A DNA stretch of 64,000 nt from Thozetella sp. PMI_491 (GCA_021432635.1 MU270016.1:1608-65607), one strand, 5' to 3'; positions 42,299 through 54,819 are shown, counted from the first letter of the stretch. Numbers and translations: made by a program. The notes: generated from the letters alone by a model not told the origin.

Positions 42299-43318
42299 TT
42301 ACAGGCATTGGGAATACCATGCATTGGAGTACTTGCAAGTGCCGGACGAGCAGCAAGTCGCCCCCGTCCAGCCGGTACCTCCGCACTGCCCATAGAGAGC
42401 CGCGCAACCGGTCGGCGGAGTGGTCGTCGAGCCGGCGGACGTGGTCGTCGTCGTGCCACTGCCACCGCCACTCGAGGCGCTGAGCTTGCTGTTGACAAAG
42501 GTGAGGGCAGCCTGGCCGTATTCGGTTCCATAGCCCTGGTGTGTCGCCGCATCGCTGCCGTTGCAGCAGTATGGGTCAGCCGCGTCGCAGTATGACTGGA
42601 TCTTGCTGGCCGACGGGCAAGAGAAACCGGACGGCCGGGGGTCAAACTATGGGCAAGCTCAACGTTAGGACCAAGAGCTATTTTACCAGTGACTGGGACA
42701 ACCTTAAAAAGCACTTACACCTTGCGCTCTGCAGGTCCCGATCTCGTAAGAGAGTCCGTAGATATAGCGCGGGTCGCCCATGAAGATGGCGGCCTTGACG
42801 GCGCTCACAGCTCCGGCCGAAAGGAACACCGACGTGTCCGTGATTCCCTGACCAGGGTCACCTCCACCGCAAAGGGCGTTGTCCATGATTTGACCACCCT
42901 TTCGACGCGTGGGTTAGCAGAGAGGCTTAGTGCTTTGCGACTACGAACCGAGACTCACCTGTGAGTATCCGACTAGCACCAGTTGCGTGTCTGGGCAGCT
43001 GGTGTGGAAATTGTTCACCGCCGTCGCAACTGCGTTGGTTCCCTGCACCACAGACTGGGCGTAGCTAATGCCGCCGCAAGAGCTCTGTCCGCCGCAGGCT
43101 GGGTAGACGATGGCCTCGGACGTGGCGCCCGCATGTGCGTTAAGAATCAGGTTGACCACCGTGCCCGCCGAGCCGTAGCCCTGGCTCACCGTGGTTTCGC
43201 GAGCTCCGAAGACATGGATGGGTGGGCATTGACGCTTCTCAAGCTCCAACGGTGTGGCTGTCGCCAGCAAGGCTTGGCCCAACAGAAGGAAAACGGCGTT
43301 CTTGGCACTTGGGGCCAT
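42299..43318 (-). CDS. Acetylxylan esterase (CE5) with C-terminal CBM1
   Basis: Secreted serine esterase that removes acetyl groups from xylan, helping xylanases act on plant cell walls. Exons 43318-42959, 42898-42719 and 42646-42299 encode 295 residues. A signal peptide and a KR processing site (LELEKRQ) lead to [20 protein letters not shown], the hallmark start of the Axe1 group. [12 protein letters not shown] and the nucleophile GYSQGGQ (completed across intron 1, near residue 119) follow, then [13 protein letters not shown] with the catalytic His. A Gly/Ser/Thr linker joins a fungal cellulose-binding CBM1 whose cysteines sit in [15 protein letters not shown] and YSQCL. The aromatic surface residues of CBM1 are present (Tyr, Trp, Tyr). 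All core cysteines of CE5 are kept. This gene argues for growth on plant material. Confidence 0.93.
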
Positions 43319-44021
43319 CTTGGCAGCTATAAGTGAGGGTGGAAACGCGACGGGTGGGATTCTGCGTCAAGAGCCTCGGGGTTGGCGATGAACGCGCTCA
43401 GGGTAGCTGTGTCGTTCACATTGGAATTTGGTCGGACGGGTTATAGCTGTTATATATACAAAACTTGACATATTTGTCAAAACTAAATATTCCGTTTGTA
43501 TCCTGGTTCTGCGTAGGATCGCGTGCTCGTGTAGCACCAAAGCACACTCTAACCCTAGATCGTCCTAGCTCTCGTAGTATTCCTTTCCTCCACATCCACG
43601 ACCAATGCTACTCCGCATTTAGCCTGAAACGATCCCCGGATTAGAGATGGGAATCGTGCCGGTTGCCACGTTTCTAGCTCACTGGAGGATATATTCCCCT
43701 TTTAGTCTGTTCTCCACGTACCCCTATTTGTACTACGGCCCGGAAACTTGACAAACGGAGAAACTCTGCTTCAGGTCCTTAAATTTTCCTTTGCTCAACC
43801 AAACTACTAAAAAACCGGACCAAACCTCGCCAGACCTTGTGTCTACGCAATCTCCCAGTTCCCACCGGACGAAAGGCCAGCATCAATGAAACCTCAAGCA
43901 TTGACTCGAGCTACTTTACCCGCGAAGTCCTCGAGAATCGACGTTCACGCGCACGCGCTAAGCACAACTTTTCCCTCCGCCCGAGATACAGGGTGCCTCG
44001 AAAAATCCACAGGCGTTGGTG
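43319..44021. other. Intergenic, promoter of the esterase
   Basis: Upstream of the minus-strand acetylxylan esterase and downstream of the VOC gene. A 6-bp inverted repeat TTGACA/TGTCAA with a 4-nt loop lies at 43465-43480, about 150 bp upstream of the esterase start, next to TATATATA near 43451. No gene is seen. Confidence 0.5.
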
Positions 44022-44617
44022 CTAATTCATGCTCCAGAGACCTTGCAGGTTTCCCTCGGTGTCAATAATGCGCGCGCAGTAGCCCATGGTGGTTCCAATA
44101 GGCGTCTTCGGCCTGATAACACAGAGTCAGCTCTGTTCGCGCGATTCTTCTTGCAAGGGAACCCAGCCGTTGCTTTCGATTGCATCCTATGAGCTGAAAC
44201 ACAGTAAAGCAAAACAAAATAAAAGGAAGCATAGCACGGCACGCACACGTGAACCTTGCCCCCACTCTCGACGACTTTATTCAGGGCCTGCTCCAGATTT
44301 TCCACCCTGAAGCTGGCTAGCACGGCAGCCGAGCTTTTGTTCTCAAGGTCGACAACGCTCGTCACAGACGGCACTCGGATGAAAGCTCCATGCAGGGTGC
44401 TTGCGTGCGTGAACATGTGCACAGTCATACTCGAGTCCACAGGGCTCGGTGTGCCCTGCTCCTCCGTGGGCTGGAAGCAGGTCCAGCCAAGCACAGCATT
44501 GTAGAAAGCGGCGACCCGCGGGATGTCGGTGGCCGGTATCTCGAGCCAGCAGATGGCACCGACCGGCGGGGCAACATTGCCGGAGCTGCCATTTGTCTCT
44601 GTCGCGCTAGTAGACAT
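44022..44617 (-). CDS. VOC/glyoxalase-like protein
   Basis: Small metal-site fold protein of the vicinal-oxygen-chelate superfamily, related to glyoxalase/bleomycin-resistance proteins. Exons 44617-44247 and 44112-44022 encode 153 residues, joined by a 134-bp intron that restores HVPKTPIGTTMGYCA. Motifs are WLEIPATDIPRVAAFYNAVLGW near residue 20 and DTEGNLQGLWSM at the end, typical of the YdcR/VOC group. The start used is MSTSATETN; the frame is open further upstream to 44746, so a longer N-terminus is possible. The substrate is not evident; many fungal members detoxify reactive aldehydes. Confidence 0.82.
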
Positions 44618-45158
44618 GTTGGGGAGGGCCGTGGTTAGGGTAGGTAAGGTAGGGATATCCTTACTGTCTCGATGAAGAAACGATTCACAGAGGAGCATGC
44701 GACTCGGGAAAGCAATTGAGACGAGAAGATTTGCAAGGCGAAGCAAGAAAGTGAGAACTTAAAGGCGCGCTCGCAGCAATTGTAGACCTGCTGGTCTACC
44801 ACCTGATTCAATTCTCAAAACTCTAATGTTGCGGCGTGGCGGTAGACGCAAGCCCATTTCGACACCGTGAATTCCTTAACGCACCTAGGCCGTGTACTAC
44901 ATTGCATTTGTTAGGGAAGGGTTACTAGGCCCCGCGTGCGCCTCCGCTCTCGGGACATGCGCTGCCTGGCGTGGCTGGGCGCTAGCACACGACCGGAAAC
45001 CCCCCAGCCAATATGGAGACAGGCCTGGCTCGCGCCGCGCTTACAAAACGCAAGAATAGACAAGAAGCAATGAAAATGGCCTTTCAGCTCCCTTCCCCTC
45101 TCTTTCCGTTTCTCAGATGGGGCAGGCTCCGGCTTGCTCACATGCACGCGATCGAAGA
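44618..45158. other. Intergenic, no gene recognised
   Basis: Promoter of the VOC gene and 3' flank of the mannosyltransferase. Open frames at 44911-45174 show no motif. Nothing else is seen. Confidence 0.45.
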
Positions 45159-46499
45159 TTACCCCCGGTCCCACTCATCTTCCTCGATATTGGTGTCGTT
45201 CCAGGGCTTCCAGGACTGGTGGTCGAATGTTGGCATGCACTTCACCTTTTCTGGCGCCGGCTTCCACAGGATGCGGTCCTTAGCAGAGAATGGCCGGACC
45301 CATTCGGAGGTGAAGCCCTTCTCCGTCTTGATCCGCTCGGCTTGCTTATTCGAGTACTCGAGGTTGATGTATGGCACCACCGCGATCTTGCCGTAACCAC
45401 GGAGCCACATATCCTTGCAGAAGATCTCTGGCTCTCCGTTGTAACACTCTCCTTTCTGCTCTCGCGCCGCGCGGAAAGTAACCTCCTTGTCCACGATGGG
45501 CCGCGCTGTAAAAGCAACGGCCCCATTCCAGCAGGCAAACACCTGCACTGGCCGGTTGTCGTAGAACCGTTCTTTGGACTCGGGGTCGTTCCAGAAGAGG
45601 TTAGTCGCCCTATCCCAGCTAAGATTCGGCGGGACTTCGAAAAAGAGATCACCGTTGATGCCGCGGGCGATGTACACATCGTAGAAGGTCGGGGCAGGCC
45701 CGTCACCATAGATCCAGTCCATTGCACATGTCATGTCCGCCCCCAGGATAACCTTTTGGTGTAGAAGCTCCAGTATGTCGTCTGGACAGGCAGAAACATC
45801 ATTTAGGAAGATTACCGTTGCATCGGCGTACCGTTCGGGCTCTGCAACCAACGGCTCGAGGGCAAGGTTCCTAAGCTGTGCTAGCTTTGAGAAGCGAGAC
45901 GTCACTAGGCTTAGTGGATCTAATTTGTTGCGTAGGACGAAATGCGTCCTGATTTTCGTCTTTAGGCGGCTCTCGAGCGCGGCGAGGACTTCGGCGGTTC
46001 CGTCCGGCGAGTTTCCTTCAACAATAGACAGGGCGCAGTTCTCGGGACCAAGAAAGCGGATAGCTTCAACTACGCTCCCGAGGAGCCGAGGAAGAAGCGG
46101 CAGGCTCTCACGGAGGTTCAAGGCGAAGAAGTACTTGGTTTCGGATAGCGGGGCAGATCCCTTGGGTCTGAGGGCGTGATAGCGCGACAGGTCCGGATTG
46201 CGGCAGTCGAGTTTCGGGAGATTCCGATCGTGCGGATCAAGGATGGCGTTGAGATGTGCCGTAATATTCTCGCTCGAGAGGATTCCTAGATGTGATAAGG
46301 CGTCAACGGTGGCGCTTCTTGGCATGGCCTTGGCTGCCGACTCACCTCCTGGGAGAATCTCATCTCCATCCCCGCTCCGGAAGATATCCTCTGGGAGGAA
46401 CTCCAAGCGCCGACCGCGAAGGATCCACAGCGTTACGAGCACCAAGACGATGCCGCCTAGGGCAAACCAGCCAAGATGTCGTCGGCGAGGGAGCGCCAT
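45159..46499 (-). CDS. CAP59/CMT1-type alpha-1,3-mannosyltransferase (GT69)
   Basis: Golgi-type glycosyltransferase of 446 residues in one exon. A short basic N-terminus and a membrane helix (LGWFALGGIVLVLVTLWIL) make it a type II membrane protein. The catalytic region resembles the cryptococcal mannosyltransferase family: KYFFALNLRESLPLLPRLLG, ENCALSIVEGNSPDGT, a nucleotide-sugar segment VIFLNDVSACPDDILELL, MTCAMDWIYGDGPAPTFYDV and FACWNGAVAFTARP. No key motif seems missing. In other fungi GT69 proteins build surface glycans or capsule; the acceptor in this organism is unknown. A second glycosyltransferase of another family lies at 61395. Confidence 0.88.
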   Translation of the reverse strand: MALPRRRHLGWFALGGIVLVLVTLWILRGRRLEFLPEDIFRSGDGDEILPGGESAAKAMPRSATVDALSHLGILSSENITAHLNAILDPHDRNLPKLDCRNPDLSRYHALRPKGSAPLSETKYFFALNLRESLPLLPRLLGSVVEAIRFLGPENCALSIVEGNSPDGTAEVLAALESRLKTKIRTHFVLRNKLDPLSLVTSRFSKLAQLRNLALEPLVAEPERYADATVIFLNDVSACPDDILELLHQKVILGADMTCAMDWIYGDGPAPTFYDVYIARGINGDLFFEVPPNLSWDRATNLFWNDPESKERFYDNRPVQVFACWNGAVAFTARPIVDKEVTFRAAREQKGECYNGEPEIFCKDMWLRGYGKIAVVPYINLEYSNKQAERIKTEKGFTSEWVRPFSAKDRILWKPAPEKVKCMPTFDHQSWKPWNDTNIEEDEWDRG

Positions 46500-47209
46500 A
46501 CCATCCTCAATGCAGTCACGCGAGACAGAGGACTAAAGCCACTTCTCTCGGTGAGCTGAGGAGGAGTCCGGCCAAGGGGACACGGATTTCTTTCTCATGC
46601 CCACGGGTATTGGGGTAAACAGCCTATTGAAGTGCAATATCCGGAGCGCTTCATCCGGACTGCTGGGCCGTTGTAGCCAATTAAAGCAGAACTGCGGGGT
46701 TCCTAGGAGACAATGATCATCAAGCGATTTGGAGCTTGGTTTGGCTGTGCTGCTGTTTCCTGTACAGCTGGCTATTATGCTTCGCTTAGTAAAGACTATA
46801 GCTGGTAAAAGATGCAACTATAATACCAGCACCTGCCCCGAGGCTATCGCCAGCGAGTCTAAGCGGCACGCGCCAGCCAATAAAAGAGGCTCTCTAGCCA
46901 CTAGGCATTCTGCCAATAGCCTTGTCCTTTGAACAAGCCTCGTCATGCCAGGAAGCCTTATTGCAGTTGTTTATCCCTCAGAATTCGCTTTGATAGTAAT
47001 TCGTCGCTTCCGCTTATTTACTTATTTCGTGCAAGGATATACATTTTTATTAACCGACATTAGAGCCCTTCACAGCATACACTACAGCTAATCCTAGGCT
47101 CTTATATCTATAATCTATAATTCTATAATTCTATATATATAATCGTTCTTCCCAGCGTAGTTCATAACTTTGGCCCCCGTTAATGGTTGTGTTTGCGTTC
47201 CTGTGGCTT
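46500..47209. other. Intergenic with an AT-rich simple repeat
   Basis: Promoter of the mannosyltransferase and 3' flank of the MARVEL-like gene. An AT-rich run of CTATAATT-type words spans about 47101-47145. No gene is seen. Confidence 0.5.
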
Positions 47210-48095
47210 CTATGAGATGGAGTATGGGGGTGGTGGGTGGTCTGGCGCAGGATCAGATTCGGTTTTGGAAGTCCCAGCCATGCCCTGCTCTGAAGGGGTG
47301 GCAGAAAGTTGGTCTAGTAGACTTGGCTTCTTTTGTGATGGGACCGCCGCTCGCTTTTTCTTCGGTGGAGCTGCCATTTCCGGGTCGTAACGAGCAGGTG
47401 CCGCCGCTGCTTTCTGGGACTTCAGCCTTCTCCGAATCTTGGTTTCGCAGCATGCAATAACAAAAGTGATGAAGTGTAGAATCCTATACACGAAATCATC
47501 AAATTAGCCTTCACTCCAAGGCGATGCTCGTCGCATAGTCCCCTTACGTTAATATTGCCCCGATGGTGAGAATGCCTAAGCCGTTCGACACGGCCGCATC
47601 GAGCTGGCTGTAATATGAGCTACCCTTTCGCGGAATATCCGAGTCGAAAAAGGTGTTGTCGTGCTCAGCGGTGATGCCTAGGACCCCAGTCGTGACGGTA
47701 GTGCCGCCCAAGGTGAGCCATAATAGAAGATCAAGGGCCACGTTTGCACCAGGGTGTATGCCCCGGTGGCCACCCCGAGCTATGATGCATATGATGTCGA
47801 GAATAGACCATAAGAGAGAGCATACAAACTGCGTGTGCGCAAGAGGCACGATGTTAGCTAATGGCGGGCGGCTAGGCTGGGAGGTGGGCCGCGATGAGAA
47901 GGTTTAGGACGATCGTACAGGAGTTCCATTAACGACAAGAACGACATGGCTGTAGACATCACCGGTGTATAGTTTGCCGGCAATTGCTGCCCCGGAGAGA
48001 GAGAATATTGCAGTGAGGAGGCGAAGGATAAGTTTGGTCACCCATGTGCACGATGGGGACACATATTTGGGTTGGCACGCCTCTTGATCCACCAT
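47210..48095 (-). CDS. Four-helix MARVEL-like membrane protein
   Basis: Exons 48095-47919, 47876-47548 and 47483-47210 encode 259 residues. Four hydrophobic helices are visible: LILRLLTAIFSLSGAAIAG, FVCSLLWSILDIICIIAR, LDLLLWLTLGGTTVTTGVLG and GILTIGAILTILHFITFVIAC. Conserved elements of the fungal family are NIVPLAHTQF and IHPGANVALDLLLWL. A cytosolic tail rich in Lys/Pro/Ser ends the protein (PPKKKRAAVPSQKK, DHPPPPYS); PPPPYS could bind a WW-domain protein. The first intron is only 42 bp, near the lower limit for these fungi; its splice choice rests on restoring the SRPPLANIVPLAH segment. The function of the family is not established; roles in membrane apposition have been proposed for MARVEL proteins. 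Confidence 0.78.
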
Positions 48096-49662
48096 TCTTC
48101 AATCCCTATACAGAAGTGTGCTCGATCTGTGATTTTTGGCGACTCCGGCACTGGTAAGAATGAATGAGATTTACAAGTTCTCTGGAGAAACTCTCGAGAG
48201 ATACAGACAAAGGATTCCAATGAAGGGGAGAAGTTAAATGCAGCAAACCGGAAGTCGGCAAGGGGCATGCAAGGTATTTAGCCACACGTCCCTGCTGTGG
48301 GAGCTTCCCCATTGATGTGGAGCCCCCGTGTTTGGCACAGAAGCTGTCTTGAATCACCGGGGCCCATAGCCCGCTAAGTACTCGGCACCACTAGTCCTTC
48401 AGCTCAGCCTCACCCTAGCAACCTAGGCGGATTTGCCAAGGCGATCGTCGGTAAACCCGAACGAAACCCATACCGAGAGGCAATCTCATTGGGCTTTTTG
48501 GCACACTGACCCAATACTGCTTTAATACGGGGGCTCTCGTACATCTCCGCTAAATTCCCGAGACCTTTGGAGTGCTATAACTACTGCTGTAGCTGGTTTC
48601 CCCATAGGTACCGATAGGTTAGTCCTCAGCAATAGACAACTGTTCACAGTTCAGTAGTTCACTCGAGTACCACACATAAAAGCGCTCAGTGTATGTAATT
48701 AAAATTAGGCTGGGACTTTCGCTGCCAGGTACATTCGGGGGGGAGGTGGATGGGGTTATTACAAAACATGATGCGGATTTATACCCATTCGGGCGAGCAT
48801 ATGCCCATATCTGCTTGCTTGGATCGCTTAAAAGATCTAGAGTAGGACCTCGGACCCCATCGGCACCGTGGAAGCGGCCTCTACAGTACAACAGTGTCTA
48901 CCTTCATTAACCACCTTATTCAACGTATAAATTGGTGGCATTATATATTGATGCTATACGGCTCCGACATAGATGCCCTATCCTTGAAATATCTCCCATT
49001 GGTCTCTCTACTCTCTAATCTAACCTATTCTGCGGACAGTAATTGGCTCCAACAAGTGTAAGTCAGGAGTCGATACGTCGAAAAAGAAAAAATCGTTTGC
49101 GAATACAATGTAGTCAGTCCATGCACCATGTTTGCGACGCCCAAAGTAGGGCCCTGTTGACTGTCCTGGCTGTTGTGAAAGGGTTCAATTTAATAGTCTT
49201 CATCCCTCCTTCTTCTCTCTATGATCTTGGCGGTTAGACCCACAAAATTCCAGACGTTCACTTGAGTGACTAAGTGCAGTGGCTTGCCTTCCGCCGATCG
49301 GGCGAACTGAACTGGTCCCCAGGCTATGATCCTGACCGACCAGGGACAAAACACCCATCACCGAGAGCTTGATTGTCGACATTTTTAGCAAGAATTCGCT
49401 CGGCCGACAATTAGATAAACGGAGATGTAACCAGAGGTGCCCCAGTTCCGTGTGAGGCTCTTAATCTCCGCGGGATGCATTCGGCCGCTCTCATCCCTAC
49501 GCGACCCTCGGCGATGGAGCACGAGCTGGATATATAGTCTCCTGTCACGTCGAACTTTTTTGTTACCCATCGTGGTATGCAATCCATTCGCGGAAAGTAG
49601 GGATCAAGTTATACAGACCTAACCGACGTTGAATATCCGAAGCAAACCCACCCGAGGACAAA
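48096..49662. other. Intergenic, no gene recognised
   Basis: This 1.6-kb divergent region between the MARVEL-like gene (-) and the MFS transporter (+) holds only short frames with no motif on either strand. No long repeat or RNA gene is recognised. Confidence 0.45.
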
Positions 49663-51435
49663 ATGACCGCCTCAACGAGCAGTTTCCCGTCATCTCGGGA
49701 AGGGAAAAGAGATTTCGATAGCAATGGCCCGAAGCAGGAGATAGTCTCAGTCGAAACGCCAACGCCCAACAGCGACGAGTATCCGAGAGGTCTAACTCTG
49801 CTTTTCCTGATTGTGGCTCTTTCGCTGGGCACCTTCATGATGGCTCTCGATAATGTATGGCTGTCTGCACTTACAGCTGGATAGTCTAGTGACACTGAAC
49901 TTTCGCTCACAGACCATCGTCGCGACTGCTGTCCCGAAGATCACGGACGAATTCCACGGTCTTGCCGATGTCGCATGGTACAGCTCGGCCTACTTCATGA
50001 CAGCAGGTGGCTTCCAGCCGCTGTGGGGGAAGGTCTACAAATATTTCCCTCTGAAGACAGTCTACTTGGTCGCGTTTTCGATCTTCGAGCTCGGGAGTTT
50101 GCTCTGCGCCGTCAGTCCTACCTCGTCAACGTTCGTCGTCGGAAGAGCCATTGCTGGTATCGGCGCCGGCGGCATAGTTTCCGGCGGCTACACGCTGCTC
50201 GCTTTTACCGCCGAGCCGAAAAAACGCCCAATGTTCACCGGCGTCCTTGGGGCCGCGTACGGCACAGCCTCTGTCGTTGCACCCCTTATTGGTGGTGCCT
50301 TTACAGACCGAGCGTCGTGGCGGTGGTGCTTTTATATCAATCTGCCGCTCGGCGGCTTCTCTGCCCTGATTATTGTCTTCTTCTTCCACACTCCCAAACA
50401 AGCAAAGCCTATCGATGCCAGCTTCAAGGAGAAGATGCTACAGATGGACCCGGTTGGCGTTGGTTTGGCCATGGGTGCCGTCATTGCATTCATTCTGGCC
50501 ATGCAGGCCGGTGGCCTGACCGACCCGTGGAGATCTGGCAAGGTTATCGGTCTTCTCGTGGGCTTTGTGCTCATCGTGGTCGCATTTGCAGCCTGGGAGC
50601 TATTCAACCGAGAGCGAGCGATGGTGGAGCCGCGCTTAATAAAACTCCGGGCAGTCTGGGTCAACGCCGCCTTCAACTTCTTCCTTACTTCTGGGTTCTT
50701 TACGATTATCTACTACCTGCCGATCTACTTCCAGAGCATCGGTAACGTCAGTCCGATAGACTCCGGCATCCGCAACTTACCATTCATGGTGACAGCCATC
50801 ATAGGTAGTATCGCAGCCGGGCTCAGCATAGCACAGAATGGCATCACAACACCCCTGATGTTCGCAGGTGCGGTCATCGGAACCATTTCATGCGGGTTGC
50901 TTTACACGCTTGATATGGACACTTCCACCAGTCGATGGATCGGCTTTCAGATAGTTGCCGGGGCGGCGTTTGGCGGTGCTTTTCAGATCCCCATCATTCA
51001 CGCCCAAGGCAATGTTCGGCCTGCAGACATCCCTTCCGCCACGGCCATCATCATGTGTGAGTCCGAGATTCGCTTCATATACAGCGGCCATTTTGAGCTA
51101 ATGTTGAGCGAAATTGCCTAGTTCTCCAGACTATAGGAACCGCAATGGTTGTGTCCTCTGCGCAGGCTGCCTTTTCCAACCGGCTTCTCTCTGTCGTGAT
51201 TGTCTCGGCACCTCAGGTGAACCCGGCTGCTGTTGTAGCTACAGGAGCAACCGAGATTCGTACTCTGTTCCCCGCCGATCAGGTGGCAGGTATCCTTCTG
51301 GGATATATGTCCGGTATCAAAGTTGTATTTGCTATGATTACAGGTACTACGGGTATTTCTGCCACTCTCTGCCTCTTTAGCGACTGGAAGAAACTGGACC
51401 CTAAAGCACTTGAGACTGTCGGCGCTCCTGCGTGA
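49663..51435 (+). CDS. MFS drug transporter, 14 helices (DHA2/DHA14-type)
   Basis: Plasma-membrane proton antiporter that would export toxins, drugs or metabolites. Exons 49663-49854, 49913-51056 and 51122-51435 encode 549 residues, typical length. The family signature LGTFMMALDNTIVATAVPKI spans intron 1. WYSSAYFMTAGGFQPLWGKVY (motif A and the start of helix 3), FVVGRAIAGIGAGGI (motif B, Arg present), LGAAYGTASVVAPLIGGAF (motif C, antiporter) and WRWCFYINLPLGG follow, and TM13-14 is TGTTGISATLCLF. It stands 944 bp upstream of a Zn2Cys6 regulator on the same strand, a pairing often seen for self-resistance or uptake systems; the link is inference. Confidence 0.92.
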
Positions 51436-52379
51436 GAGCTGCGTTCATGGCTCGTAGTACCTCTCATTAAATAACAAGGGTATCATCCTAATTAGTTTTT
51501 TTTTCTTTGTCTTAGGGCCTAGAGTGTATTGAGCAACTAGAGGACCGTCAAACGAGAAGTGCGGAAGGACTTTTCATTTAGGGCTAGAGCTGTACTAGAT
51601 AGATTCGGATAGACCTTTTGCTACTCTGACAATGTACTCATCGAAATTCAAGACAATTTTTAAAGAATTATTTATTATCTTCAAAGGTCCGCTTTGCAGT
51701 AGTCGGACTGAAGCCTTCGAGGGAGAAGAAATGGCGCTATGCTGCGCAGGCTGGACGGACCAGAAAGGACAATGTTACAACAGTATCACTACTATGGTGC
51801 AAGGGATTACGAAGCCATCTAGGTGGCAAATTAGAACTAGCAAGGTCTGTCTGAAGGGACACATCACGAGTGAAGTCATCCTTGAGCTGTTCAATCCCCA
51901 GTTTCGGTCAAATATGCGGACTTCGCTGTACGCGTGTGACAGACAGAGATAAAATCGCCCACAAATTTTGGCTCTACCACTGACTAGGTATCCAGGCAAA
52001 GAGTCACCAGGTCCACGAAAGTAAGGCACGTCCCACTCTTAAGTTACCCTTCTCGGCTTGCAGACTTTTCCGCCGTTCGGGGAAAGGAAAAGCGGGTCTA
52101 CCCCTAGCCATAATCTCCGCTCTGCCATGTCTGCCACGCAAGGTGGTTAATAACTACCTCGGTTTGCCCGATAGGCTTCCGCCAGTCCGTTGTTTGCAAT
52201 ATTCTCGGTGATTCTTCTTGCTGCAATACAATCTGTGGTCCTAGTAGTTTCCAGAAGCTGCGCAGTCGGTCCAACCGCTCGACCTACAGGACACCCGCTT
52301 TGGCAATTCCCGGCGCCGACTATTGTCTCCACTATATCAGCCGTCGCGTGCTTGTCCGGTCTAGTCACTGGTGAACAAA
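51436..52379. other. Intergenic, promoter of the regulator
   Basis: Between the MFS transporter and the Zn2Cys6 regulator on the same strand. An open frame at 51632-51952 has no known motif. Nothing else is seen. Confidence 0.45.
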
Positions 52380-54819
52380 ATGCAGTCGGTCGGCTTCAGG
52401 CCCGCGGACGAGATGCAAGCCGGCGAACCCCCGGAAGCTTCCGCCAAGCGGAGAAAGACGAGAAAAGGGACCCGCAGCTGCTGGGAATGCAAACGGCGCA
52501 AGGTCCGATGCACTTTTGAGTCTCCCACAGATGCAGTATGCATCAGTTGTTCTAAGCGCAGCACCGAGTGTGTGAGCCAGGAATTTCCAGATGAGAGAAC
52601 CCCCCCGGCCAAGAGCAGGCTCGTAGGGGACCGCTTCCTGCGGGTAGAAGCCATGATTGCGCAGCTAGCGGAGCGAACTGGCAGCATGCCTATAGCCTCC
52701 AGTACCCAGGCCCGAAAGCCCGGCCGAGGCCAAAATACTTATCGGAGCAAAATTCCCACTCCCGCCATAAGTGACGCGCCCACGCCTGCGGTAACCATCT
52801 CTAGTGATTTGTCATCCGTCACCTCTCCATCAGTAGGCGCCTTGTATACTCTCGCTGGAGCATTCGTTACATAGTGTGCTAATATTCTAGCAGGAAGCAC
52901 TTGTAATACCCGGCTACCTAGCTTATGAGGGTAACGAGCCTGCGGCGTTGCTCTATGCTTCCCGTCCTCATCTACCAATCGACAGGACAAAAGGACCACT
53001 AACCATTGATGACCGACCGGAAGAGATCTCGCGCAGCCTTCTTGTCGCCTACCCGGAACCGGCATACGTCGATGTTATCGCCAAGGGAGGGCTCACGTTC
53101 ATGAACACCTACCAAACTATGTTCAGGCCCTTCAGCGAGCTCGAGAGCATAATTGAGCTCCCAGAGCATGAAAGAGAAGATCTTCAACTTCTCAATGCTC
53201 GACATACTTCTAAATCACACCCGGTTGCCATTGCCGAACAAATGCTTGCTTTGGCAAATATCCTGCACCAAGCTAGTGCTCATACGCTCGCCGAGCTTAA
53301 ACCGTTCTCCGAGGAGCCGCAAGTCGTGATGGCTCGTCTAGCTAGTACTGCGAGTGCCTTTATCGCGGCAAACGACAAGATGATGGGTACCGCTGAGGGG
53401 CTCGAATGCCTGATGCTTGAGAGCATATATCAAGCCAACAGCGGAAATATTCGCCTCTCCTGGCTTGCCCACCGTCGCATTGCTGGGCTAGCCCAGATCA
53501 TAGGCCTCCACCGTCGTCACTACCGCTCGCTCGTGGTCAAATCGATAAGGTCAAACTACATACTGGATCCTCGATTTGTCTGGTACCGAATTTTATACAT
53601 TGATCGCTTCCTCGGTCTCATGCTGGGTCTACCGCCCGTGTCCCTCGACTCATCCATGGTTTCTGAGCCAGCCTTTGGCCAGGACACTCCTATGGGCAAA
53701 CTGGCACGGCAACACTGCGCTGCGGCAGGCCGCATCCTAGAACGTAACGATCGGGATCCGAGTGCAGACGACTTCGCGTACACGCAGAGCATAGATATGG
53801 AGCTACAAAGAGCGGCTAGTGCAATGCCGAGCAGATGGTGGCTGGCGCCCGACTTGAACGTCGCTACTTCTGACAAGCAACGCTTCTGGGACACTCAACG
53901 CCTCATCAATCAAACTTACCACTTCTATGTTCTTCATCAGCTACATCTTCCATACATGCTCCTCAGCTCGTCTTCATCGGCTGGACATGGCCAATACGAC
54001 TACAGCCGCAACACCTGTGTGAGTGCCAGTCGCGACATCCTGAGTCGCTGCCTCACCTTTCAACACCACAGAAACTTCCCGAGCGGCCATCACATCATCG
54101 ACTTATTGGCACTGATGGCCTCCTTGACACTGGTGCTTACCCATCTGAGTGCCAGGTCCACAGGCGGTATCCTAGAGCATCAGCGTTTGACGGACCGCGC
54201 GATGATAGAGCAAACCATAGAGAACATGGAGAATAACTTCCCCGTGAGCGGTAATGAGCCAAGAAACAAGGGGGTCAGGATGCTGCATCAGCTCTTGGCA
54301 ATAGGGCTCGATCCGGCGATGACCTTAGGTAGTGGCATGGCAAACGACAATGAGACCGAACCCGCCGTCCACTGCCCATTACGCTTGTTCGTACCTTACT
54401 TTGGCGTAGTAATCGTCTCTCGAGATGGCAAGATTACCAATGAGACGATAGGATCGGAGCGTGCGGCAGAACATGCGCCGCAAAGCCACGGCGAGGGGCA
54501 GTCAGATGCTGGGGGGTTTTTGGCGGTGCTAAGAAGTAGCGAGCCCATACGAGAGCAGGGGCAACAAGCAGGCCACCCTTGCAGGCCGCTATTTACTCAG
54601 CAGAGCCCGGGAGGCCAGGGGGTTATGAAGGGTAGCCAGCTCGGGCTAGGGCCGACGCCCCTTGTTGACGAATCAATCTCGTCTAAACCGTGGTTTCCCC
54701 TTCCGACTGCGGGAACCGACCAATGGGACCTCCAAGGTGTTGACTTTGCCTTCTTCGACAATCTTATGAGAGAGGGAACAACGCCGATAGAGGACAGGGG
54801 AGGAGGTTTGTGGCATTGA
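52380..54819 (+). CDS. Zn2Cys6 transcription factor with fungal regulator body
   Basis: Exons 52380-52832 and 52891-54819 encode 793 residues. The zinc cluster, CWECKRRKVRC then TFESPTDAVC, ISC and SKRSTEC, lies near residues 34-64 and fits C-x2-C-x6-C-x9-C-x2-C-x6-C, followed by a linker and a short hydrophobic stretch that may dimerise (DRFLRVEAMIAQLAERTG). The long C-terminal half carries the fungal transcription-factor domain (MLALANILHQAS, RFVWYRILYIDRFLGLMLGLPP with the conserved Arg/Asp-Arg motif, FPSGHHIIDLLALMASL). The start at 52380 is the first ATG of the frame. It follows the MFS transporter on the same strand and may regulate it. Confidence 0.88.
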
